A stretch of DNA of 64,000 nucleotides, from NCBI GenBank assembly GCA_007644065.1, contig VJWN01000012.1, forward strand, positions 1,291,758 through 1,355,757, given 5' to 3'. The stretch comes from Margaritispora aquatica (lineage: Eukaryota > Ascomycota > Leotiomycetes > Helotiales > Discinellaceae). Within the stretch, counting starts at the first letter, position 1. Each line of letters opens with the position of its first letter. Below, piece after piece: positions 1 through 10,189 of the stretch. The position numbers and the translations under genes are program-made. The notes beneath the pieces are model-generated. The model saw nothing but the letters and a program-made list of their open reading frames with translations. It was not told the origin of the DNA and made no database searches.

Positions 1-35
1 CTCTCCTCCTCACAACCTCCATTCAAATCGAGGTG

Positions 36-1043
36 ATGCGCCTAAAACACATTCTCATCCGGCTCCTTAGCCTACGAATAACTACCGTCTGGATGCAGCT
101 TTACCATGTCATGCCCTGTACTTCACATCCACATCAGATCAACCGAAAGAAACACATCAAAATCGACGACGAAGAATCACAACACGACATCGAACTGGAC
201 CTACACTCACCTTTCAAACCCCGGCGTTCCATCACCCGCATCCTAAGAATGCTCCTCCTCATCCTCCTTACTCTTATAATCCTCATCCTTTTCCTCGCCT
301 ACACGATCTACAAGCCACCAAATCTACTCATACGCCTCCTCCAGCACCACTCTCCCAGCGTGCTGTACCACGTGCCTCTCCCCCCGCAAAACAAAACAAT
401 AGCACTCACAATCGACGACGCGCCCTCACCCTACACATCCCGCATCCTTGACCTCCTCGCAGTCCATAACGCCAAAGCGACCTTCTTCATCATCGGCTCG
501 CAGGTGTCTCTCTCCCCGGAGTACCCAGCTTTACTGCAACGGATGCGAGATGAGGGTCACGAGCTGGGGAATCACGCGTGGAACGATGAGCCGTCCATCT
601 CGCTCCCATTATCAGAACTAGCGCGCCAGATTTCCGATGTGGAGGCTCTGCTGCCTGCGAACACCTCATCAGCAAGTTCAAACTCAGACGAGCGGAAAGC
701 AGCAGCACAGCAAGCCAAGTATTTCCGTCCCGGTTCCGGCATCTTCAACAGCGGGATGCTTAAGCTCATCGAAGGATTGGGCTACAAATTGGTACTGGGG
801 AGCGTGTACCCGCATGATCCGCAGATCCACAACCCAGTCGTGAACGCGAAGCACGTGCTGAGTATGGTCCGACCGGGCGCGATCGTCATTATGCATGATC
901 GACGGGACTATTCTGTTAGGCAGCTGGAGTTGGTGTTGGAGGGATTGGGGAAGGGTGGGTGGAGGGTCGAGAATGTGGGTGGATTGTTGAGGGTCGCTGA
1001 GAGTATTAGGATAGGTAGGGGGAGTGATGGGGGTATACCTTGA
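36..1043 (+). CDS. Membrane-anchored NodB-type polysaccharide (chitin) deacetylase-like protein, possibly 5'-partial
   Basis: A 335-residue reading from the ATG at 36. A hydrophobic segment at about residues 70-92 follows an Arg-rich stretch, so it is probably a type II membrane protein with a lumenal or extracellular catalytic domain. The NodB fold is recognisable from TIDDAPS (about residue 125), KATFFIIG, GHELGNHAW (about 178), FRPGSG (about 230) and the final IVIMHDRR. Family members remove acetyl groups from chitin or related polymers. The usual TFDDGP reads TIDDAP, and the second metal-binding His of HxxxH is Asp here (HAWND), so the metal site is altered. This may be a trait of a fungal subfamily. 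The frame stays open to the left edge and residues 1-60 look unlike coding sequence, so the true start may lie upstream or a 5' intron may be present. Fold confident; substrate and start not. Confidence 0.8.
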   Translation: MRLKHILIRLLSLRITTVWMQLYHVMPCTSHPHQINRKKHIKIDDEESQHDIELDLHSPFKPRRSITRILRMLLLILLTLIILILFLAYTIYKPPNLLIRLLQHHSPSVLYHVPLPPQNKTIALTIDDAPSPYTSRILDLLAVHNAKATFFIIGSQVSLSPEYPALLQRMRDEGHELGNHAWNDEPSISLPLSELARQISDVEALLPANTSSASSNSDERKAAAQQAKYFRPGSGIFNSGMLKLIEGLGYKLVLGSVYPHDPQIHNPVVNAKHVLSMVRPGAIVIMHDRRDYSVRQLELVLEGLGKGGWRVENVGGLLRVAESIRIGRGSDGGIP

Positions 1044-1295
1044 TTGTATAAGGTAGAGAGCGACAGATGCATTGTATGATAGGTTGTAATGAGGTTATGA
1101 ACTACGGTGAAAGAGTCGAAATGAAATCTTTGTATGTAAGCTTTGTATTTGCAGCGTGCCTAATTAAAAGTCATAGTGAGAAGCAACATGTCTGTCACTT
1201 TAAAAACGACATGTAAGAAGACCCTACTAGAACAGTTCATCCTCTCGCACTGTTCTTCATCTCTCTAACATAAAGAACATCCAGATGCTACCAGC

Positions 1296-2398
1296 TCAAT
1301 TGCCTCTAAAACCATCATACCCAGCCGCAATCCTCTGCTGGCTTCTTATCGCTCGATCCCTATTCTTCTTCGCTTCAAGGCCCTTCCACAAACTACCTCT
1401 CTTCCACTGTCCATCGCCATCAATACCGCCCAGTCCACTCTTCTTGCTCCTCCCCAGTGGATTCACCCTAACACCCCAGGTACCACCACCACCTCGCATA
1501 CCAACATCAAACCGCTCGTCCTCCCTAACACTAACCGTCGCACTCTTCTTCGCATCCCTCTTCCCACTCCTTGGTCCCCACGTAGCAGTTTCCCACTCTC
1601 CACTACCGAGCTTCATCTTGACGCGCTCCCTTTCGCCCCCCTTCTCATCACCTGCACTGCACTTCTCCACGCTGCTCGTCCATCGCACATGACCCTTCTT
1701 ACGGGTCAGTTTTCCAAGCAAGCCTCCCTTTTTGACGTCATTGTCCATTTGGGTGCGCTTGCGGTTCATTTCGACATCGTTCTCTGCAGCGTATTGGCGG
1801 AGTCTGATTTGCTTCCGGATATAGAGCGTTAAGAGCAAGAGAGATGCGAATGTTATGAATAAGATGAAAGCATCGAGTGCGATGGCAACACGGTAGGAGA
1901 CGGGGAGAGAAGAGCTGGGAGTGTTAGCATTCTTCCAGCCAGATTTTATTTTCAGCGGTCAGACTAGAAATTGGGAGCAGCTTCAATCCTAGCCATGCTG
2001 TAGATTTTGAAAGGTGAAGTCGAGAAAACTTACTGAATCGTATCCCAAGTACTCTTCGAGCCCGTCTCAGAAGATGAAGATGGTGGAGAATCAGGCATCT
2101 CCATCCTCCTTTGTGTACTCCCAACAATGCGTCTTCCAACCTTGCTGACAGAAGAGAGAATGGATGTTGGTGTATGTGCACTGAAGCTTGTTAGATGGAT
2201 TTCTTTGGTACTCTGATCGACAGACAATGAATCTGGAGAAGCAATTGATGAACATGGGAAGAAAGGAAAGAATGGAAGGTACAGAGAGGCATGGAGAAGA
2301 AAAAGTGCATACCTATCTGAGACGCCTGACAACGCGTTGGAATGTGCCTTCCTGTTCCCGGCATCCATACAACCCACTACCCTTCTGACGAGATCCAT
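1296..2398 (-). CDS. Single-pass membrane protein, function unknown
   Basis: Three exons join in frame to 283 residues: 2313-2398, 2034-2180 and 1296-1914. Both introns have good fungal signals: GTATGC with CTAAC close to CAG, and GTAAGT with CTAAC close to CAG. The protein has a Ser-rich N-terminal part (about residues 1-85), one membrane segment (about 87-108, from VAIALDAF to LLLLTLY), then YIRKQIRLR and a long basic, Gly/Lys-rich tail. The positive charges after the segment suggest a cytosolic C-terminus. There is no signal peptide and no domain I recognise. The start at 2398 is the first ATG that fits the spliced frame. Gene model confident; function not assignable. Confidence 0.65.
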
Positions 2399-3392
2399 CG
2401 TCTCGTATCTTCAAAGTATCTTCACACCGAACGTGTTTTGAACAAAGAACGAATCCGGACAGACAATCGGTGATCGAAAAGTAAAGAACGGGCAGAGTAC
2501 AAGAATAGGTGTGATTGATCGAATTCAGTCGATGATCTTCGCTCCTTTAATCCAACACACTTTACTTCTAAAGTAAGGTAGGTACGTAGCACAAAAGAGT
2601 GTACAGCGACAAATGAATGAGTCGCCAAATGTTTGCTTTCTTCCTTCCTTTCCTCAGATATTGAAAATCAATTAAGCATCAATAACAACGGCACCTCAAC
2701 ACGAAAAGGCAGAGTAAAGTAAAAGAGAAGGAAAGAGGGCACTCGCACTCTTTACCTCACATCGATCAGAATCCCACGCATACACATTAATGGCACCAAG
2801 AAAACATGTCTCTCCTCTATCACCCAGGACGGAAGAGTAGTGAACAAATAACAAAAAATAAAACAATACGGAGTTACGGAGTACGGAGGGTGATAACAAA
2901 GATGGTGGGATAAGACAACCCCACCCGCCTGTACCTGGATGTTTATGGATTCATGGTTCCGCCAAGGTCAAATCTCCATATACGGCGGCTCAAGAACCGG
3001 GTTGGTGATTGGATGTGTGGCGGACGTTAGAGGCAGTGGGAAATGAGTGTATTTTCTTTTGGATAAGCAAGCATGGGCAAAGGTGCCACATTTGTTGCCG
3101 TTTGGTACGAATCGGCACGAATTGGTGCGAGGCTGGTATTACTTACCAAGACGGGAGAATAACGCGCGGGTCTGAGGTACATGTATATATTATTGCGCGA
3201 TATTGATCACGGTCGTGCAGAATATCATTTCATGTGGGAACACGGCCTTTGGCCCAGGAGTTGATTTGAGTTGGCGCTTCCTTTTATCGTACAATACAGC
3301 AGAACAAGTTTCTATGATACATCTTCTTATACATCTCATGAGCAGAGAAAATGCGCCTGATCCGATCCAACTTTTTGTACATAGCCTGTCTC
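2399..3392. other. Intergenic, 1.0 kb
   Basis: Holds the upstream region of the minus-strand membrane-protein gene and the 3' flank of rsm22. The short open frames have no fungal-like composition or splice structure. I see no RNA gene or repeat. Confidence 0.6.
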
Positions 3393-6119
3393 TTACTGAT
3401 CATCTTCAGTGATGATCTTAGACTCCTTCATAATCCTACCACCCTTTGTCCTCTTCTCAGGCTGCTTCTGCATGTACCTGCTCTTCCTCTCCTTGATACC
3501 TTCCATACCCTCCTCGGTCATAATCATATCGTAATTCGTCTTCTTGATCTTCTTCCCATTCTTACCCATCTTGCCATCCCTAATACCCTTCAATTTCTTG
3601 CCCACAGCATCTTGTCCTAATCGACCAAGTCGTGGGGACCGCGGTGTGCGCGTTTTAGCACCAAGAGCCCACAAGTCTCCCCATTTCGACTTGCGCGCAT
3701 CTCTGTACGCGGCTCTGCTGAAGCTGCGAGGTACCGTCCATCGTTCAAGCTTTCCTGATGGGGTGCAAAGATCGAGTGTGACGTGACCACGACGCTTTAG
3801 AGGTGGGAGAACGGCTCGCGGGAGTGATAGTGCATTGAACTTGATGTCGCTTTCCTCACCACCCTCAAATCCTTCCGGAAGATCATAAACTTCATAACCT
3901 TCAAAAGACTGATTCGTAGCTTCATCGCCCTCAAGAATAGGATTTGTGCCCTTGCGGACATCTACACCTCGACGAACGGCCAAGTAGCTGTACTTGACAT
4001 CCTCGTGGTTTCGTACAGATGCACCAAGAACTTTTTGCAAATATCCAGGTCGTATGAACCGCTGTCCAAAGTGACAGAAATCCTTCCGCCCAAAGCTCAA
4101 ACCAGGAACAGGATACATAGGGCACGGCTTGTGATTTGTGCAGGGTGCAATGATCATGCCTTCCTCTTTCTCAATAAATCTCTCTTTCTTGCCTGATATA
4201 AGCTCGGTTTCGATGAACGTAGAATGAGGTGACGATACTCGAGAATCAAGAAGCAAGGACCTGGCTCCAGCAATAGCTTCAAATCCACGAGGAATGCCCT
4301 TCTCAATCAAGATGAGGACACCTCCATTTGGATCAAGTAGTGACCATAGGTTCTCCACTGTCTTCTTTCGTCTGAAGTCTTCCTTGAGTGGGTAGAGAAC
4401 GTGGGGAGCAACAATGATGTCGTAATACTTTCGGGGTTGCGCGGAGCCTCCATCCATATGTGTATCAGCTCTTGAAGAATGAACATAATCTGGCAAGCGC
4501 GGTAGGAAAGTAGTGTTGTCAAGGAATGTAGAAACTCTGTGTCGGAGGGAATTTGATCCAGTAATCACGGAGGCTTTGCCATGTGGCGCTTCATCGCCCT
4601 CTACCATACCCTCTTCCCTCAAAACATCCCACTCGGCTTGGAGCATTTCTCTCCATGCGACAACTCCAGCTCCAGCGGCACCAGCATCCAAAATCCTTGG
4701 ACCTTGGCCACCTTCTTTGAAAAACAAGTCCCTAATCCACCGGCTTCCAAGTCGCCTCCGGACTTCCACCAGAGTACTCATCACCGAAGAATATGTTCCC
4801 GGCATGACTGCAGCCAAATATGTATCAGCATCGATCTCAGACATCTTGTGTTGCGCTGCATCGAGAGGAATATTCTTCTGAGGCAGGCTCTTCATTTTAG
4901 ATGGTGTCGAGGTCGAGTATGGCAGACCTTTACCACCGAAGAGCGCCTCAGCTGTTGCCATTACGTGCTTCAGATCTGATCTTCCAAGCAGTTCAGTCAC
5001 CGGATTCGTGAGCTGGATTCTTGGTAAACTTATGGTTGATGGATTTGTGCCTGTTCGAGCCTGCATGGTGTGGGGATGTGTACGAGCTTCGTCAGAACTG
5101 GGGCCATCATAGAAGTCCTCCTCATCTTCCTCTTCCTCCATAGGCTCCTCCTCCTCGAGATATTCTTCCTCTTCTTCCACGGCATTTTCCCATTCCTCTG
5201 GCTTAGCGACGGCTTCTGCCATGTCCTTTTGGAGCCTTGCCATAGCATCTCTTTCACGTTGGTTCTTTCCTTGAAACATGATGTTCTTCTTCGAATTTGC
5301 TTCCAAATCCATAGATTGTACTACCTCCTCTTGAACTAGGTCGTCGACAGAGACCGACTCTTCTGAGCTATACTCGAATACTGATTCCAAGGGCACACCG
5401 AGCTCTCCAGCAGTATATAGCGTGTCATCGAGCTCCTGAGCAGCCTCAGACATCATTTCTGCGGCATTCAGATCATGCTGAAGGTCTTCCTCCGTATTAT
5501 AAAATTCTTGCCCAGGGTCAAATTCGATTTCCTCGTAGACTCCATATTCGTTTTCTCTCAGAATAACGTTGCGTATAGGCGCATCATCCGGATCTGTCTC
5601 ATCAACTTCTAGGAATTCCAGATCTCCAGGTTGTGTTGCTCGCAAAGGGGGTCCATACAATCGTTCATAGATGGCATATTCCTCTGCGGACAGATAATCT
5701 TTAGGGAGCGTCTCTCCGAATGTTTGCCTGGCTTGTCGCACAACTAACTCAATCGCAACGGCAGGATCAATTTCTTTCACGACTGCATCTTCAATTGGTT
5801 TTGATGTTGCTCCTGAATCTTCTGAGGATTTCGGACTTTCCTCTATCGATTCCAAATCGTCCACGAAGTTTCCCGCCGCTGTCTTTTTAGTGGACAGATC
5901 CTCCTTTGGACTGTTCGCCCTTAAACTCGATACAGAGAAACGTCTGACTGAGATAGCGCTTCGTGGATATGATGATCGAGACTGAGACCGGAGCTGTGTG
6001 CCATATCGTAGTCGCGCACTGTTGCTGGTTGCTGAACCCGCAAAGCCATGCTCGAATAGTGAGAGTAGCTGGAATCGACACGACTGACAAGCTCTCGGAG
6101 CTTTGCTGGCGGTCAGCAT
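3393..6119 (-). CDS. rsm22: Mitochondrial small-subunit ribosome assembly factor Rsm22 (METTL17-like)
   Basis: An intronless 908-residue protein. The first ~70 residues are rich in Arg and Ser and poor in acids, as expected for a mitochondrial targeting sequence. Residues about 300-345 form a long Glu/Asp tract. The Rossmann SAM-binding loop ILDAGAAGAG lies near residue 475. The family hallmark follows at about 660-690: a Cys-x5-Cys pair (CTNHKPC), PMYP, then DFCHFGQRFIRPG. In METTL17/Rsm22 these cysteines take part in an Fe-S cluster. The family is needed for assembly of the mitochondrial 37S/28S small subunit, and methyltransferase activity is doubtful. A basic C-terminal tail follows. The length exceeds yeast Rsm22 because of the acidic linker and tail. 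The single ATG at 6119 gives a good presequence. Identification is secure. Confidence 0.93.
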   Translation of the reverse strand: MLTASKAPRACQSCRFQLLSLFEHGFAGSATSNSARLRYGTQLRSQSRSSYPRSAISVRRFSVSSLRANSPKEDLSTKKTAAGNFVDDLESIEESPKSSEDSGATSKPIEDAVVKEIDPAVAIELVVRQARQTFGETLPKDYLSAEEYAIYERLYGPPLRATQPGDLEFLEVDETDPDDAPIRNVILRENEYGVYEEIEFDPGQEFYNTEEDLQHDLNAAEMMSEAAQELDDTLYTAGELGVPLESVFEYSSEESVSVDDLVQEEVVQSMDLEANSKKNIMFQGKNQRERDAMARLQKDMAEAVAKPEEWENAVEEEEEYLEEEEPMEEEEDEEDFYDGPSSDEARTHPHTMQARTGTNPSTISLPRIQLTNPVTELLGRSDLKHVMATAEALFGGKGLPYSTSTPSKMKSLPQKNIPLDAAQHKMSEIDADTYLAAVMPGTYSSVMSTLVEVRRRLGSRWIRDLFFKEGGQGPRILDAGAAGAGVVAWREMLQAEWDVLREEGMVEGDEAPHGKASVITGSNSLRHRVSTFLDNTTFLPRLPDYVHSSRADTHMDGGSAQPRKYYDIIVAPHVLYPLKEDFRRKKTVENLWSLLDPNGGVLILIEKGIPRGFEAIAGARSLLLDSRVSSPHSTFIETELISGKKERFIEKEEGMIIAPCTNHKPCPMYPVPGLSFGRKDFCHFGQRFIRPGYLQKVLGASVRNHEDVKYSYLAVRRGVDVRKGTNPILEGDEATNQSFEGYEVYDLPEGFEGGEESDIKFNALSLPRAVLPPLKRRGHVTLDLCTPSGKLERWTVPRSFSRAAYRDARKSKWGDLWALGAKTRTPRSPRLGRLGQDAVGKKLKGIRDGKMGKNGKKIKKTNYDMIMTEEGMEGIKERKSRYMQKQPEKRTKGGRIMKESKIITEDDQ

Positions 6120-7996
6120 TGCGATGATTTAACAAATTGGGAAATATAGAAGCATGCAAACATCTACGGACAATACTTTTTTGCCTCAGCCTCGCATATG
6201 AGCCCTGTCTGAATGATCCCCAACCATCACCACCAATCAAATCACTCAAAATGGTCAGTTAAAGAAGATATATCACATGACTTATTTCTCATATCACTAG
6301 ACCTTATGATTGTATTGAGACTGCTTGCTCCAGTAACAATGTTGTCATATTCTCGTCTCATTGTACCTATGCTTCGGAAAGCACAGGTATACCTACTTCG
6401 AACTGCCTCATAGCGGCAGATAACACCTCACCTCACAAAGCTACAGCCCCAGACACCACTTTGCATTCTTGCTTGGCAAACTTGATCTAACTCGAGAGCT
6501 GACCCATATCACCTAGAGTTCGGGCTAGTTGCCCGAGCTTATTGTATCTTTTTGTCATTTTGTGCAATTATTGTAGTGCGATGAAAAGATCTGGTACTTT
6601 TTTTGTTCGTCATGTCTTCTATCGTTTTGTCATACCTCTAAGTTTTGCACCATTGAAGCTCTGTCTTGTGTCCACAAGACAAAAGATGAAAGCCATATGG
6701 CGATTAAATGAAGATTTTGCTACCTGAAGCTTGTTGAAAGTCTTTCCAATGATTGGAACTCTTAAACCACCACGAAGCTCAAAGATAGTCAAAGTGCCGA
6801 CCTCGTTTTCATCTAAAGTGCATACACTTCAGTCTCCTGGACACTCCTTCAGTGATTGTGATTATGTCTCTCTTATTGCTGTTCTTGGCTTCTCTCGTCG
6901 CTGTTGAACCTCCTAATCTCCTAGTTCGACGAAAATTTAGTTGCATGATAAGTAGTCCTGCTTAAGTGTAGCTGCACTAGCACAATCCTAATTTCAAGAT
7001 TATCTATATATATGCTCCTGAGACCCTTCCTTCTACATCTAACAACCCATCATACAACTATTGTATTTCCTCACATCATACGAAATCAATATCCAATCAC
7101 AGGAACCAGGCCCGAAAGCTCGACACTATTATTTCCCCAGAACTACTCCAAGGGCCAACACCGTTGATTACCCAGAAGCTACGTGGCATAGTGGGGGCAT
7201 CACTCATCTTCTTTGATCTCAAATCTTCCATTCGTTATCAGCCATCATATGCTCAGATCATTTCCAGCCACAAATTGTATTGTTTTTCAGCAGCTCCAGT
7301 TGCAAATATAGCAGCAACATCCGAACATGGCATTTGCTGCGTCTCCTGTCACACCGTTTATACAGTCGAAGGACGGGATACAATCCCACAAAATATCTTC
7401 TTATCCAAGTTTGTGCAGGCAAATTTGGTCACATTCGTTTTGAAATCAAAAAATGAAACATGACAAAGGTCGATCAACTCGTGTCGAACTTTGGCGGAAG
7501 ATCATCATGTTATGATGCTGCTTGAGCGAATTCTGACTGATACTACACCTGTTCTGCTGCTTATATGAATACAATTTCCATCATGCTTTCCGAGTCAATT
7601 TACCGCATCCAAGAGACGCAATGTTCATCGATAATCACTGCTCATCATTTACGTTCATTTCTTCGCAAGCACGGAATTGAGACTACGAGGTTCGTCTGAT
7701 GTATAATCCTAACAAATAAGGTTCGGAGCTTGGAAAAGCTATTAACTACTATTGAGATTATCCTTGGCTCACATTGGACAATTAAGCTTGATGGCTCCAG
7801 GCACTACTCTAGACGAGGCTGCGACCCGCTATCGAGATTTCGGACATCTCTTTAGCTTCCTCTTCACTTTGTCAACATCTCGGATTATTCAAATCAATGA
7901 CGCTAAGTGTGAGATTTCAAATCATGGCTGGCCGTAAATATGTATATAGCAAGAGGCACTTGCCTCGAAAATTGCGATGCAAAATTTGACGAATCT
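6120..7996. other. Intergenic, 1.9 kb, with a hairpin and a possible orphan leader
   Basis: Contains the 5' flank of rsm22. A 9-bp hairpin (6517-6539, loop TAGTT) is followed by a T-rich run. A TATA-like tract near 7003-7012 precedes a CA/CT-rich stretch resembling a fungal mRNA leader, but no convincing coding exon follows. The downstream open frame (7164-7463) has no ATG at its start and no recognisable features. Confidence 0.4.
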
Positions 7997-9355
7997 ATGC
8001 CTCTCAAAATGTTCTCTCTCCTTGTACTCGTTGCACCGCTCCTTGCGGCTGCTGCATCAACTGGCAACCTTCCTTCCAAAGGTAAAGATTACAGCTGTGG
8101 TTTCAGCAAGCCGTCCTGGTCCCTTTCAGTTGGCGGTCATGCAACCTGCGTACAGTAAGTCTCCTGCGGATGTAACTTTCTGAGGCGAGTTTCAGAACAA
8201 AGAGGTGTTTTGATGTGCTAGACATATCATTAGACTCACAGCTTCGACTTCAGTCTCTCAAATAGTCGTATTCAAAAGCAGAAAGCTAATCGTACTTCTA
8301 ACAGGGGTAACATCGCTGTACAAGCCACCGCCGACTTGGTTCAGTTCAACTTCCCCAGTCCTGCCAATCAATCAGTCGTAACAGAGACTGTCCTTGATTT
8401 CCTCCAAATTGATTCACCTCTCGCGGCTCAAGTAGCCGGACCAACATACACCGTAACCGGCACTTACAACATCAATGCCAAACTTTGCTACCCCGTCAAT
8501 ACTGCCCCAAATGCCAAATTGGTGCAGATCCTGACCCATGGCGTAGGCTTCGAAAAGAGCTACTGGGACTTCTACTCTGCGCAATACAGCTACCAAGATG
8601 CTGCTGCACTGGCAGGCTACACGACCTTCTCGTACGACCGTCTCGGAACAGGCATGTCAGACCACCCTGACCCTATCCAAGTCGTGCAGGCCCCCCTCGA
8701 GATCGAAATTGCCCACCAGTTCATCCAACTCCTCCGATCCGGCGCCATCGCCGAAACGAACTTCAAGAACATCATCGGTGTAGGACACTCCCTCGGCTCG
8801 ATCATCACCAACGCCGTGACAGCTCAGTACCCCAAGGACCTCGACGCCATCGTCTTAACGGGCTTCTCCATCGATGCAGCAGGCCAACCCGCCTTCTTTG
8901 CGAGCCTCAACGCTGTCATCCAGCGCGAGAACCAGCCATCCCGATTCCCCAACCTACCTGACGGTTATGTGATCGTTCAGTCGCAGGTTGGGAATCAATT
9001 CGCCTTCTTCCGCCTCCCATACTTCGACAACAACGTCCTGGTTGCCGCCACCAACGCCAAACAGGGCGTCACATTCGGAGAGCTCTTCACGATCGGAACG
9101 GCAGTCAAGCCTGCGCCGCTGTTCACGGGCCCGGTTGATGTCGTGACGGGCGAGTTTGATCTGCCATTTTGCCAGAGCAATTGTCTTGTCCCTACGAATA
9201 AGATTGCGGCGGTGCAGCCGGCACTGTATCCAAATGCTAAGGCGAGTAGCACGTACTACGTCGTGAAGGGTGCTGGACACGGGTTGAATCTTCACTATGT
9301 GGCGCCGCAGGCGTATCAGCAGATCTTTAGCTTTATCGCTAACAACGGTTTCTAA
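7997..9355 (+). CDS. Secreted alpha/beta-hydrolase (lipase/esterase-like)
   Basis: Two exons, 7997-8154 and 8305-9355, encode 402 residues. The 150-nt intron starts GTAAGT and ends TTCTAACAG. The start at 7997 or the second ATG four codons on (MFSLL) gives a signal peptide, with a hydrophobic core LLVLVAPLLAAAAS and cleavage near AAA-ST. An upstream in-frame ATG at 7940 would bury the signal. Catalytic residues are visible: the nucleophile elbow GHSLG near residue 212, a likely acid in VTGEFDLPFC, and the His in GAGHGLNLH near the C-terminus. A short Cys-containing N-terminal segment (CGF...CVQ) precedes the fold. It probably cleaves esters or lipids outside the cell. Substrate unknown. The gene is isolated from its neighbours by long gaps. 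Confidence 0.85.
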
Positions 9356-10189
9356 GCGAGTGTGACGCATCAGGTAGGCAACATGAAGCGGTGGAATCTT
9401 GAAACTTTGTGAAGTTTGGGAGGTACCTTTGTAATGATTCGACGCTAGTGTTAAGAGGGGATTTCTAATACATGGTTTTGTTGTACGATAGTGATGAAGT
9501 GATGAATGCAAATGTACTTTGTTGCCTACGTTGTGGTCGCACGCGAGTGCCACGTGTTTGTGTGCCATATCACACTGATGGAATATGAAACTGACGGATT
9601 GCATTGATGCTGTTGTAGAACCCATCGTTTCGTGCTCTGAAACGTTCATTTGTCAAAGTGAAGGCACAATACGTGTCGTTGTTTCGTGTGCAGCACGATA
9701 GTTATCGATCTAGTTACCTAGCAAGGCTTAAGAAAGCACAAAGGAAAAAGGGAAGAGAAATGAATCAGCTTCAAGCTTGTTAGAGATCTATTTCTCGATA
9801 ACATAACCCCAAATGCGCGCCCCAATAAAGCCTTCAGTTGAAATACAAGCTAGGGATACTTATTCATCGCAATGCAAACATAACCTTCCAAAAACATAAC
9901 ACAAGATCCATCAATTCTATTACATACAGCTATATAGCAGCTCGAAATACAGCCACATCTTTTCTTTGGTGGCCAATATTTACTGACAAATCATGTATAG
10001 GCGACCAGTACTATATGACATTTGCCAAAACAACAAGTGATCCCCTATTCCAAAACGCCCGCTCAATGCTGCCTGTATACATACATGTAATTTTACAAAG
10101 CGTTAACAAGTAATGCAAACATTCAAGATCTCAAAACCTCATCACCCCTTCTCCCTTGAGATCTTACAATCTCATTTTCACAACCCCTA
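9356..10189. other. Convergent 3' flanks
   Basis: Lies between the 3' ends of the hydrolase (plus) and the DHA1 transporter (minus), and so probably holds two terminators. No gene seen. The minus-strand open frame reaching into the hydrolase is a shadow. Confidence 0.6.

Noticed and set aside
1285..1692. Plus-strand frame of 135 codons rich in Ser, Pro and Leu
   Set aside because: Shadow of the last exon of the minus-strand membrane protein, which has a consistent three-exon structure.
7164..7463. 99-codon frame after a leader-like sequence
   Set aside because: It does not begin with ATG and has no recognisable features. Kept only as a remark on the intergenic region.
8954..9649. 231-codon minus-strand frame over the hydrolase
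   Set aside because: Overlaps the catalytic region of a clearly real plus-strand gene.
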